Shown: positions 1-6,990, counted from the stretch's first letter. The stretch: DNA of 8,994 nt from JABDIY01 sp041576015 (GCA_041576015.1 JBFGLT010000126.1:1-8994); one strand, 5' to 3'. A program made the numbers and translations. The notes: generated from the sequence alone by a model not told the origin.

Positions 1-719
1 GGTGCCTTCGCCGCAGTGACCCGGTGAACCACGACCTCGGTGGACGGATCGGTGAACGCCGGCGAGCCCTCGAGCATCGCGAACAGGCTGGCGCCAAGGG
101 AGTAGATGTCACTGAGGTCGGTTGGACGCTCGCCCTCCAGCACTTCGGGGGCTCCGTACAGAGGAGTGGTGGACACCTTGACCGTGAACGATCCGCCGAC
201 GCCGGGAGCGGCGAACGATGCGATCCCGAAGTCGGCCAGAATGGGTTGCCGTTCGAACTCACCGCGAAAGATATTTGCCGGTTTGACGTCACGATGCACG
301 AAGCCTCTTACATGTGCCGTGTGCAACGCTCCGCCGATCTTTATCCCGAAATCAAGCGCATCATGCCACGCTAATGGACCAGATTTATCCACCAGGTCGG
401 CGTAGTTGCCCAAGGGATAATAGGGCATCACGATGTAGGGATGACGCTCGGTCGTCGTGCCGCTGCCGTACAGGTCGATGATGTTCGGATGGGTCGACAA
501 GCGTCCCATGGCCGCCAGTTCCCGCTCCAGTACCAGCTCGGTCTCCGCATCGACCGTGCTGCGGTTGAGCACCTTGACGGCGACGGTGCGGCCGTGACGC
601 ACATCCTCGGCTCGATAGAGGATTCCCGAGCTGCCGACGGCGAACCTCCGCAAACCGGCCAATCCCGGGATACCGAGCTCGTTGTCCGGGCCCCCGTCTC
701 GATCACCATCGCCGCTCAT
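1..719 (-). CDS. Hanks-type serine/threonine protein kinase, N-terminal part (gene runs off the left edge)
   Basis: The reverse strand encodes 239 codons of a PknB-like Ser/Thr kinase that transfers phosphate from ATP to protein threonines or serines. Visible motifs in order: glycine loop VGSSGILYRA (about residues 28-37), VAVKVL with the ATP-anchoring Lys49, HPNIIDLYG (77-85), the catalytic loop HRDVKPANI with Asp144 (142-150), the magnesium-binding ADFGIA (162-167), the P+1 loop segment GAPEVLEG (189-196) and SDIYSLGASLF (203-213). All core catalytic residues are present, so it should be active. The start is ATG at 717-719; GTG one codon upstream is the only alternative before an in-frame TGA at 726-728. 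No convincing Shine-Dalgarno precedes it. The rest of the kinase lobe and any transmembrane or sensor domain lie outside the window. It is transcribed divergently from the WXG100 gene, and nearby FHA domains are plausible readers of its phosphothreonines (inference). Confidence 0.93.
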   Translation of the reverse strand, partial: MSGDGDRDGGPDNELGIPGLAGLRRFAVGSSGILYRAEDVRHGRTVAVKVLNRSTVDAETELVLERELAAMGRLSTHPNIIDLYGSGTTTERHPYIVMPYYPLGNYADLVDKSGPLAWHDALDFGIKIGGALHTAHVRGFVHRDVKPANIFRGEFERQPILADFGIASFAAPGVGGSFTVKVSTTPLYGAPEVLEGERPTDLSDIYSLGASLFAMLEGSPAFTDPSTEVVVHRVTAAKA

Positions 720-803
720 CACCGCTCAGAGTATTGGCGGATCGCCGCCGGACCACGTCGCCCAACCAGCCTCCTGGCCGGGAGCGCACGGGATCGATCC
801 CCA

Positions 804-832
804 TTGTCGGTTTCCGCGACCCCGCTTAGTGT
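804..832 (+). promoter_or_regulatory. Candidate sigma-70-type promoter for the WXG100 gene
   Basis: TTGTCG at 804-809 and TAGTGT at 827-832 are separated by exactly 17 bases. The -10 fits TANNNT and the -35 keeps the TTG core. Transcription would start near 839-840, giving a leader of about 100 bases before the ATG at 943. It lies in the 223-bp gap (720-942) between the divergent kinase and WXG100 genes; nothing else clear was seen in that gap. This is a consensus match by eye, not experimental evidence. Confidence 0.4.
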
Positions 833-929
833 GACCGGCACAAACCAAAACGATTCGTAATCCCGAATTGATGAACGGGCTCGGCGAGGATCATCAATCC
901 TCCGGGCGAACGGAAAAAGAAACCAGATC

Positions 930-934
930 AGGAG
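930..934 (+). promoter_or_regulatory. Ribosome binding site setting the WXG100 start
   Basis: AGGAG lies 8 bases upstream of the ATG at 943-945. The same frame stays open to an ATG at 868, but no comparable site was seen there. The shorter product begins directly with a WXG100-like helix, so 943 is preferred. Confidence 0.75.
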
Positions 935-942
935 AAACGACA

Positions 943-1221
943 ATGGCGATTTTCGGTGCAGACATCGAACAACTACGTAGCCTTGGATCCAAGTTCGACA
1001 CCAACTGGGCCGGAGAGCTGGAAGGACTCATCGGCACGATCGACTCCGAGGTCGCGGCGTCGGAAGCCATCTGGGTCGGCCCCGATGCCAACAACTTCCG
1101 GGGTACCACGTGGCCCCAGCACAAGAGCGCGATGCAGGCGGCCCGGGAAGCCTTGATCCAGGCCGGCACGCTCGCTCGGGCTCAGGCCGATCAGCAGGAG
1201 CAGACGAGCGCCGTCAGCTGA
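943..1221 (+). CDS. WXG100 family type VII secretion protein (EsxA/EsxB-like)
   Basis: This 92-residue acidic, mostly helical protein has the length and layout of the WXG100 family: two amphipathic helices around a central turn containing W44-V45-G46. Family members form helical-hairpin dimers and are exported by, or help to gate, ESX-type ATPases. The usual C-terminal Yxxx[D/E] export signal is not visible; the tail reads ARAQADQQEQTSAVS with no tyrosine. The first 53 residues align well with the start of the larger protein at 7125-8270, sharing IWVG at the same position and a following DA..FR pattern, so the two are probably paralogous domains that may pair. The gene is transcribed alone, ending at a strong hairpin and facing the FHA gene, with the motor ATPase gene beyond. 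Family assignment is firm; whether it is a substrate, a co-secreted partner or an intracellular adaptor is not decided by the sequence. Confidence 0.88.
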   Translation: MAIFGADIEQLRSLGSKFDTNWAGELEGLIGTIDSEVAASEAIWVGPDANNFRGTTWPQHKSAMQAAREALIQAGTLARAQADQQEQTSAVS

Positions 1222-1280
1222 TCGCTCCAATCGTGGCAGCGGCACCCGGTGTGTCGGGCGGGCGTCACGACGGGCGATGT

Positions 1281-1315
1281 CGAAGGGGAGTGGGCCGCCG
1301 GTCCGCTCCCCTTCG
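1281..1315. terminator. Strong bidirectional hairpin between convergent genes
   Basis: CGAAGGGGAG at 1281-1290 is perfectly complementary to CTCCCCTTCG at 1306-1315. The interior continues with GGGCC (1292-1296) against GGTCC (1300-1304), including a G-U wobble, plus a T-G wobble at 1291/1305. The result is about 16 pairs around a GCC loop. It lies between the stop of the WXG100 gene (1221) and the stop of the convergent FHA gene (1329). No T-tract follows on either strand, as is common for actinobacterial hairpin terminators. Confidence 0.75.
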
Positions 1316-1328
1316 CAGTTCGCAGGCG

Positions 1329-2075
1329 CTACGCCGGCTCGGCCTGTTCGGCCACGTGGTCGTCGAGGGCCTCCAGGTCGGCTTCGGAGAGGATGCCCCG
1401 TTCAACGGCCACCTCGGCCAGGATCCGGCGCCGGTCGTTGTTGCGGCCGCCGACACCCTTGTCGAGGCCCCGCACACCGAGGTTGGTGAGCCGTTCACAC
1501 AGATTGTCGAGTTTGCGGTTGAACTTTGTTTTGCTCCAACCCAGCCGGGTTTGGGCGTCGTCGTTGGTCGGGAGTTGTAGAGGCTGGTGCGGGTGGCGGA
1601 GAAGTGATTCGGCCAGCACGGTCATCAGGAGACGTTGTTCATGAGTCCACGGAATGAGATGCAGTCCGACGGTGTCGCTGGGTTCGGCGGGCTCGACCCG
1701 GCCGATCGGGGGCCCGTTGACCAGGAGCTCGTAGCGCGTCGAGCCGGCCACGAAGTGCACGAGCAGGTTCTCGCCGGGGAGCATCTGACCGGTACCCGAC
1801 GTCAACCGGGCGCTGGCCTTGGTCTCCCGGTCGAACATCTCGAGTTCGATGCGGGACCCGGTGTTGACGAGCCACCACCGGCCGTCGCGATGCTCGAACC
1901 GACCGAGCTGGCGATGCAGGAACGCGTTCTCGTCGATATCGAGTTCGGCTCCCCGACCGAACGTGAGCGACTGGTCGACCTCGAGCAGGATGAACTCGCC
2001 GCAGTAGTCGACCAGCAGACAGCCCTCGCTGACCGCCTCGACGTAGCCATCGGCGCTGTTGTCGATGTCGTTCAT
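1329..2075 (-). CDS. FHA-domain protein with C-terminal helix-turn-helix-like region
   Basis: This 248-residue soluble protein has an N-terminal forkhead-associated (FHA) domain, a phosphothreonine-binding module. FHA-like signals are FGR (39-41, conserved GR), FLHRQLGRF (52-60) in place of the canonical SxxH strand, and WWLVNTGSR (67-75) matching the conserved Asn-Gly turn. Residues about 142-204 form a predominantly helical segment (WTHEQRLLMTVLAESL, then TRLGWSKTKFNRKLDNL) with a Trp-Ser-x-x-x-hydrophobic recognition-helix look, suggesting a winged helix. The C-terminus (about 214-245) is helical and charged. ATG at 2075 is chosen; a TTG four codons upstream (2087) is possible. GGACAGG just upstream is a weak ribosome site. 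The gene is divergent from the motor ATPase gene across an 80-bp gap and convergent with the WXG100 gene. A phosphorylation-responsive regulator of this locus is a reasonable inference, but DNA binding is not proven by the sequence. Confidence 0.82.
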   Translation of the reverse strand: MNDIDNSADGYVEAVSEGCLLVDYCGEFILLEVDQSLTFGRGAELDIDENAFLHRQLGRFEHRDGRWWLVNTGSRIELEMFDRETKASARLTSGTGQMLPGENLLVHFVAGSTRYELLVNGPPIGRVEPAEPSDTVGLHLIPWTHEQRLLMTVLAESLLRHPHQPLQLPTNDDAQTRLGWSKTKFNRKLDNLCERLTNLGVRGLDKGVGGRNNDRRRILAEVAVERGILSEADLEALDDHVAEQAEPA

Positions 2076-2108
2076 GACCCTGTCCAAGATAGTGGCAACC
2101 AGCCGGTC

Positions 2109-2141
2109 GGTGTCGATGCTTGTCCGACATGCGGCGACACC
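2109..2141. promoter_or_regulatory. Inverted repeat in the gap between the divergent FHA and ATPase genes
   Basis: GGTGTCG (2109-2115) is repeated in inverse as CGACACC (2135-2141) around a 19-base spacer. The spacer itself contains the palindrome TGTCCGACA (2121-2129). The element ends just before the ribosome site of the ATPase gene, so it could be an operator or a leader hairpin. GTCG/CGAC words are very common in this GC-rich sequence, so chance is a serious alternative. Confidence 0.3.
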
Positions 2142-2143
2142 CG

Positions 2144-2148
2144 AAGGG
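2144..2148 (+). promoter_or_regulatory. Ribosome binding site setting the ATPase start
   Basis: AAGGG lies 7 bases upstream of ATG at 2156. The frame stays open to a TTG at 2120, but that adds an unstructured Arg-rich segment with no ribosome site, while translation from 2156 begins directly at the beta strand MRFLLTVDG. Confidence 0.7.
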
Positions 2149-2155
2149 CGGTTCG

Positions 2156-5100
2156 ATGAGGTTCTTGCTGACCGTCGACGGGATCGGTGACCGGTCCATC
2201 GAGGTGTCCGACGACGCCACGATCGGCGATCTGCTCGACACGCTGATCATGACCGAGCGAGCAGCCGGCCGGCTGCACACGCCAACCTCCGCCGGCGGGA
2301 TGGTCGTGGAGCGCACCGGGCAGGTGGTGACTCCGCAGACGCCGACGGCCAAGGCCAACCTCCGTTCAGGCGACCTGGTTCGGATCGTCGGCGTCGACGA
2401 GGCGATACGCCTCGAACGCTCCTCGCTCGACCCGTCCGGCCCACTCCCGGACCGCCCGGCGGCCTGGGTCAAGCTCCTGACCGGCCCGATGGCCAACACG
2501 GTGTTCGAGGTCTCGTTCGGCGACAGCACGATCGGCCGGGGCCGGGACAGCGACGTCGTCGTGGCCGACGATGCGATGTCACTACATCACGCCGTGATCA
2601 CCGTCGACGATCACTCGATCACCGTGACCGACCTCGCCTCCACCAACGGCGTGGTCACCGACCGGGCGTCGCGCAATGAGGCGATCACCCGCTCGACCAC
2701 CCTGCTGCCGGGGCGGCGGGTGCTTCTCGGCACGACCTGGATCGAGATCGAGCATTGCCGGCGCACCAGGGGTCTGGCCGATGTCGACGGTCCGGCGGTG
2801 GAGTTCAACCGCCCTCCCCGGCTCGTTCCCCCGTTCGAGGCCCAATCGATCACCCTGCCCGAGCCACCCGATCAACCGGGCCGAGCTCGCCTTCCCATGA
2901 TCACCGCGTTGGTGCCGCTGCTCATGGCCGGTGTCCTGGTCTACTCGCCGGTTCTGTTCGGGGGTGAACCGAACTATCGCTACGGCTTGTTCATGTTGTT
3001 CTCGCCGCTGATGATCGTCGGCTCGTTCTGGGAGCGAAAACGTAGTGGGCGAGCCGACTTCAAGCACGCCCTCAAGGTTTTCCGGGCCGATCTGGCGGCC
3101 GCCGAGGCCGACCTGCAGGCGGCCCAGATCCACGAACAGCGGGGGCGGTTGCGGGCGGCGCCGTCGATCACCGAACTCTCGGAGGCGCTCGACGCCCTCT
3201 CGCCTCGGCTGTGGGAACGGGCGGTCGGCGACACCGACACGTTCTCCCTGCGGGTCGGGCTGGCCGACCAGCCGTCGCTTGTCGAAATCGTCGACAGCGG
3301 ACGGGGTCCGGCCGATCTCCGCCACGAGGTCGACGAGCTGCCGGCACGCTTCGCCGCCGTGCCCCGGGTTCCGGCGCTGGCCGACATGCGGCTCCACGGC
3401 GGCATCGGCGTTTCGGGAACCCGGGAGTTCGTCACCCCGTTGTGCTACTCGCTGGTGGCCCAGGCGGCAACGTTGCACAGTCCGGCCGAGGTGCTGCTTG
3501 CCGCCATGGTGCCGCCGGACGCTCGGTCGGACTGGGAGTGGATGAAGTGGCTGCCCCACTGCCCGGCCGAGGACTCACCGCTGGGAGGCCACCATCTGGC
3601 GGCCGGCGAGCTCGAGTGCCGCAACCTGCTCGGGCGGCTGCTGGATCTCGTCGAACAGCGCGCCGGACAGCGCCGTGGCGGCCTCGACCCGAACCGGCCG
3701 CTGGCCGTCCCCTGCGTCGTCGTGGTCATCGCCGAGGGTGTACCGGTGGTGCAGCACGAGCTGACCCGGCTCCTCGAGGACGGTCCGAGCGTCGGGGTGT
3801 TCCCCCTGTGGATCTCCGGAGCGTCGCGTCGTGTGCCCCGACCGATCGGCAACGTCATCGACATCGCCCCCGACGGTTCGGCCGCCACACTGGCCTTCGC
3901 CGGTGGTGACGGTGCCATGACCCCGATCACCGACATCGACATCGAAACGCTGGACGAGAACGACGTTGCGGATCTGGCCCGCCGAATTTCAGCGATCGAG
4001 GACGTGAGCGCCCGGTTCACGCAGACGTCGTCGATCCCCGACCTGGTCAGCCTGGTCGACCTACTCGGCGGACCGGACATCCTGGAATCGACCGAACCGC
4101 TCCTGCAGCGGTGGGAGGGGCGACCCAAACACCTGGAAGCGCCGGTTGGTCGCACGGCCGATGGGATCTTCACCCTCGACATCCGCCGCGACGGACCCCA
4201 CGGTCTCGTCGGCGGCACCACCGGGGCCGGCAAGAGCGAGTTCCTGCAAAGCTGGATCATGGCCATGGCGGCATCCTTCAGCCCGGCTACGGTCAACTTC
4301 CTCCTCGTCGACTACAAGGGCGGCGCCGCTTTCAAGGACTGCAGCCGCCTCCCCCACTCCGTCGGCATGGTCACCGATCTCGACCCGGCCGGGATTCGGC
4401 GGGCTTTGGTGTCGCTGGGAGCCGAGGTCCGCCGGAGGGAGCTCATCCAGGACGAGCACAACTGCTCCAGCCTGCTCGACATGATCGACAAAGGCATCGC
4501 CGAGACTCCGCCCAGCCTCTTGATCATCGTCGACGAATTCGCCGCCCTGGTTCAGGAGGTACCGGAGTTCATCGAGGGCATGGTCGACATCGCCCAGCGT
4601 GGCCGAAGCCTCGGCGTACACCTGGTGCTGGCAACCCAGCGGCCGGCCGGCGTCATCACCGGGCAGATCAAGGCCAACACCGACCTGCGCATAGCGCTGC
4701 GAACTTCGGACAAGGAGGACTCGGTCGATGTGATCGAGACGCCAGATGCCGCGGACATCGACCGCAATACCCCGGGCCGGGCCATCTCCCGTATCGGCCG
4801 CCAGCGCACGCAGTTCCAGTCGGCCTACGTGGGCGGCGCCACCGACACCGAATCGGTGTCCGGCCCCGAGGTCGCCGTCGGCGTGTTCTCCTTCGACGGC
4901 ATCATGCCGCTCGACGGACCCGGCTCCCACCACCGGGAGGAGGCGAACGGTGCGACCGATCTGGAACGCCTCGTCGACAACATCGACGCGGCCCACCGGC
5001 GTTCGGCCCGCCCTCTACCCCGTCGCCCGTGGCTCGATCCGCTGCGACCAAGCTACGATCTCGAGGAGCTGTTCGACACCGCAGTCGGCACTGGTATGGA

Positions 5101-6622
5101 CCCGGCGGCCCTGACCGACGAGGGTGCCTCCTTGCCCATCGGGCTCCTCGATCTTCCCGACGACCAGGCTCAGGTGCCGTTCGCCTTCCGGCTCGACGCA
5201 GAGGGGAGCCTTGGCATCGTCGGTACCGGCGGCGCAGGGAAGACCGTGGCGTTGCGGACGATCGCCGTCGCCGCAGCCCTGTCGGTCGAGGATCCCCAAG
5301 ACTGCCCGATCGTCTACGGTCTCGACTTCGCCGGCCGGGGTCTGCAGCTGCTGGAAGCACTTCCCCATGTCGCCGGAATCGTGGCCGACGACGAACCGGA
5401 GCGTATCCAGCGGGTTCTCTCGACGATGGAGTCCGGGCTGGTCGAACGCACCCACCTGTTCTCCGAAGCTCGGGCGTCATCGTTCTCCGAGTACCGGCGG
5501 CGCTCGCAGGACCACATCGTGCGGTGGCTGCTCCTGATCGACGGATACCCGTCGTTCCACGAGCTGTATGCCGGCGTCGAGCGTGACCGATGGATCAATC
5601 TCGTGCGCCGTCTCATCGTCGAGGGCCGCCAGTTCGGTCTGCACGTGGTGCTGACCGCCCCCCGTAGGGACACGATCTACTCGACGATCGCCCGGTCAGT
5701 CGGCCGGTGGCTGGTCCTCCGCCAGACGTCGAGCGACGACTACCGGAGTCTGGAGCTGCCCGTTGATCTGCTCGGAGAGGAGCCGCCGCCCGGTCGGGCG
5801 ATCCACAATCGCCGCGTCGGTCAAGTGGCGGTGCTCGGTGGCCGGCCCGACACCGAGTCGCAGGTGCAGGCCGTCATGTCACTGGCCGGCGAGATGAGCC
5901 GACGGGGATTCCAGCCGGCTCCTCCGATCCGGCTGCTGCCGGCCGAAGTCGACCGTCGGACCTTCGAGCAACCTCGCGCCGTCGGTATTCTCGACCGGGA
6001 CTTCAGCGAGTGGACCCTACCGGAGCGCTTCCGGGTGTTCCTCGTCACCGGCCCCCGATCGAGCGGCCGGACGACATCGCTGCTGACCATCGGAGCGGCG
6101 GCAAGCCGATGTGCGGCTGACCGACCGTTCGACGAACCAGACGTGGTCGTGCTGTCGGCCCGACCCCAGAGCCTCCCGATACCGCCTCGCTGGCGAACGG
6201 TTGTCGGCGACGTCGAGGCCCGCCCGGCGGTGGAGGAATTGGTCGCCGCCGCACAGCACATCGGGCAGACCACAGGGCAGACCACAGGGCACCACACCGG
6301 CCGCCGGACCATCGTGCTGGTCGACGACGCCACCGCGCTCGTCGACATGGGTGTTCCGCTGGGCAGTCTGGTCGACGCCGCCGACGGCGATTCCCTGCAG
6401 GTCGTTCTGGTGATGGACGACACCAAGGCCCGCTCCAACTTCGACTCCTTCTCCCGATCGGTGCGGGCGTCCCGGCTCGGTTTGTTGCTTCGGCCGAGCC
6501 CGCTGGAGGACAAGGAGATCTATGGTCTCCCCCTCCCCCGGGTGGCCAGCCACCTGTGGCCGGTCGGCCGAGGCTACGTCGTCGACGACCAGTCGGTGGA
6601 GATGATCCAGCTCGGCACCTGA
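2156..6622 (+). CDS. EssC/EccC-type FtsK/SpoIIIE motor ATPase of a type VII-like secretion system, with N-terminal ubiquitin-like and FHA domains
   Basis: This 1488-residue membrane ATPase is expected to power and select export of WXG100-type substrates. Residues 1-80 look like a ubiquitin-like beta-grasp fold (VSDDATIGDLLDTL; later LRSGDLVRIVG). An FHA domain at about 104-200 keeps all binding residues: TIGRGR (Arg128), SLHH (Ser142, His145) and DLASTNG (Asn164). Two membrane helices lie at about 246-268 and 276-291, followed by a charged helical stretch and the family segment ending WMKWLPH (468). ATPase 1 is complete: GGTTGAGKSEF (686-696, Lys693), LLIIVDEFAALV (Asp793-Glu794) and ATQR (826-829). 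ATPase 2 keeps GTGGAGKT (1023-1030), but its Walker B is LLLIDGY, with Gly1130 where Glu is expected. ATPase 3 has GPRSSGRTT, Arg1305 replacing the lysine, and VLVDDATALVD around Asp1390. One active module followed by degenerate ones is the ESX/EssC pattern. The length and FHA resemble firmicute EssC more than mycobacterial EccC. Confidence 0.93.
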   Translation: MRFLLTVDGIGDRSIEVSDDATIGDLLDTLIMTERAAGRLHTPTSAGGMVVERTGQVVTPQTPTAKANLRSGDLVRIVGVDEAIRLERSSLDPSGPLPDRPAAWVKLLTGPMANTVFEVSFGDSTIGRGRDSDVVVADDAMSLHHAVITVDDHSITVTDLASTNGVVTDRASRNEAITRSTTLLPGRRVLLGTTWIEIEHCRRTRGLADVDGPAVEFNRPPRLVPPFEAQSITLPEPPDQPGRARLPMITALVPLLMAGVLVYSPVLFGGEPNYRYGLFMLFSPLMIVGSFWERKRSGRADFKHALKVFRADLAAAEADLQAAQIHEQRGRLRAAPSITELSEALDALSPRLWERAVGDTDTFSLRVGLADQPSLVEIVDSGRGPADLRHEVDELPARFAAVPRVPALADMRLHGGIGVSGTREFVTPLCYSLVAQAATLHSPAEVLLAAMVPPDARSDWEWMKWLPHCPAEDSPLGGHHLAAGELECRNLLGRLLDLVEQRAGQRRGGLDPNRPLAVPCVVVVIAEGVPVVQHELTRLLEDGPSVGVFPLWISGASRRVPRPIGNVIDIAPDGSAATLAFAGGDGAMTPITDIDIETLDENDVADLARRISAIEDVSARFTQTSSIPDLVSLVDLLGGPDILESTEPLLQRWEGRPKHLEAPVGRTADGIFTLDIRRDGPHGLVGGTTGAGKSEFLQSWIMAMAASFSPATVNFLLVDYKGGAAFKDCSRLPHSVGMVTDLDPAGIRRALVSLGAEVRRRELIQDEHNCSSLLDMIDKGIAETPPSLLIIVDEFAALVQEVPEFIEGMVDIAQRGRSLGVHLVLATQRPAGVITGQIKANTDLRIALRTSDKEDSVDVIETPDAADIDRNTPGRAISRIGRQRTQFQSAYVGGATDTESVSGPEVAVGVFSFDGIMPLDGPGSHHREEANGATDLERLVDNIDAAHRRSARPLPRRPWLDPLRPSYDLEELFDTAVGTGMDPAALTDEGASLPIGLLDLPDDQAQVPFAFRLDAEGSLGIVGTGGAGKTVALRTIAVAAALSVEDPQDCPIVYGLDFAGRGLQLLEALPHVAGIVADDEPERIQRVLSTMESGLVERTHLFSEARASSFSEYRRRSQDHIVRWLLLIDGYPSFHELYAGVERDRWINLVRRLIVEGRQFGLHVVLTAPRRDTIYSTIARSVGRWLVLRQTSSDDYRSLELPVDLLGEEPPPGRAIHNRRVGQVAVLGGRPDTESQVQAVMSLAGEMSRRGFQPAPPIRLLPAEVDRRTFEQPRAVGILDRDFSEWTLPERFRVFLVTGPRSSGRTTSLLTIGAAASRCAADRPFDEPDVVVLSARPQSLPIPPRWRTVVGDVEARPAVEELVAAAQHIGQTTGQTTGHHTGRRTIVLVDDATALVDMGVPLGSLVDAADGDSLQVVLVMDDTKARSNFDSFSRSVRASRLGLLLRPSPLEDKEIYGLPLPRVASHLWPVGRGYVVDDQSVEMIQLGT
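6263..6286 (+). repeat. Two in-frame 12-bp tandem repeats inside the ATPase gene
   Basis: GGGCAGACCACA occurs twice in direct succession, followed by a degenerate third unit (6287 onward, GGGCACCACACC). It encodes GQTTGQTTGHHTG from residue 1370, a hydrophilic loop just before the third Walker B strand. The repeat unit is a multiple of three, so copy-number change would keep the frame. Confidence 0.85.
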
Positions 6623-6636
6623 CCACCGCCATCGTG

Positions 6637-6651
6637 GGGCCGATGCGGCCC
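6637..6651 (+). other. Short hairpin between the ATPase and small membrane protein genes
   Basis: GGGCCG and CGGCCC form a 6-bp stem around an ATG triloop, 14 bases after the ATPase stop. There is no T-tract. It may mildly attenuate or stabilise the transcript, or may be chance in GC-rich DNA. Confidence 0.25.
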
Positions 6652-6674
6652 AAGCACTGCTACCGTTGCCGTCG

Positions 6675-6679
6675 AAGGA
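6675..6679 (+). promoter_or_regulatory. Ribosome binding site of the small membrane protein gene
   Basis: AAGGA sits 5 bases before ATG at 6685. An ATG at 6679 is in frame but overlaps this site, which makes 6685 the better start. Confidence 0.6.
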
Positions 6680-6684
6680 TGAAC

Positions 6685-6990
6685 ATGGACGACCAGGAAT
6701 ACCCAACACCCGATCCACGGACCGACAGCCCGACCGAGGCCGCCATGAGGCGAGGCATCATCGCGCTGTCCCCGTTCTTCGTGGTGATAAGCCGATTCGT
6801 GGGCGGGCTGCTCACGGTGATTGCGCTGTTCCTGGTAGCGGCTGGGGTGGCCGGTGCGGTCGACGGCTCCGGCAGCGGCGTCGTCGTGGCCATCGTCGGG
6901 GCGGTGCTGGTCGCGGTCGGACTCGCCGTCTTCTTCGGCGGATCTCGCTACGCCCGGATGGTCCGCCGGTCTCACGGCGCCGATTCCTGA
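6685..6990 (+). CDS. Small two-helix membrane protein of unknown function
   Basis: This 101-residue protein is not recognised as a named family. It has a Pro/Asp-rich polar N-terminus (residues 1-20, with PTPDPRTDSPTE), then two hydrophobic segments at about 35-59 (VGGLLTVIALFLVAAGVAG) and 66-86 (VVVAIVGAVLVAVGLAVFF) joined by a short Asp-Gly-Ser loop, and a basic tail (SRYARMVRRSHG). The tail predicts both ends on the cytoplasmic side by the positive-inside rule. Its start is 62 bases after the ATPase stop on the same strand, so co-transcription with the ATPase gene is likely. It could be an accessory part of the secretion membrane complex, or a general small membrane protein. It has no resemblance in size to EccB, EccD or EccE. 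The N-terminal threonines could be kinase targets, but that is speculation. Confidence 0.75.
   Translation: MDDQEYPTPDPRTDSPTEAAMRRGIIALSPFFVVISRFVGGLLTVIALFLVAAGVAGAVDGSGSGVVVAIVGAVLVAVGLAVFFGGSRYARMVRRSHGADS

Noticed and set aside
441..860. Plus-strand open frame opposite the kinase
   Set aside because: It is antisense to clear kinase motifs and has no recognisable domain.
719..943. Minus-strand open frame of 74 codons in the divergent gap
   Set aside because: It fills the promoter region between kinase and WXG100 genes, has no ribosome site, resembles no family and overlaps the kinase start.
1639..2529. Minus-strand open frame of 296 codons
   Set aside because: It overlaps both the FHA gene and the ATPase start; its composition is Arg/Ser/Pro-rich, typical of a shadow frame in GC-rich DNA.
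4111..5586. Plus-strand open frame of 491 codons
   Set aside because: It lies out of frame within the ATPase gene, which carries intact Walker motifs; the alternative product is Arg/Pro/Gly-rich with no domain.
6263..6298. Possible CRISPR-like repeat
   Set aside because: The units are 12 bp, contiguous without spacers and in frame within a coding gene.
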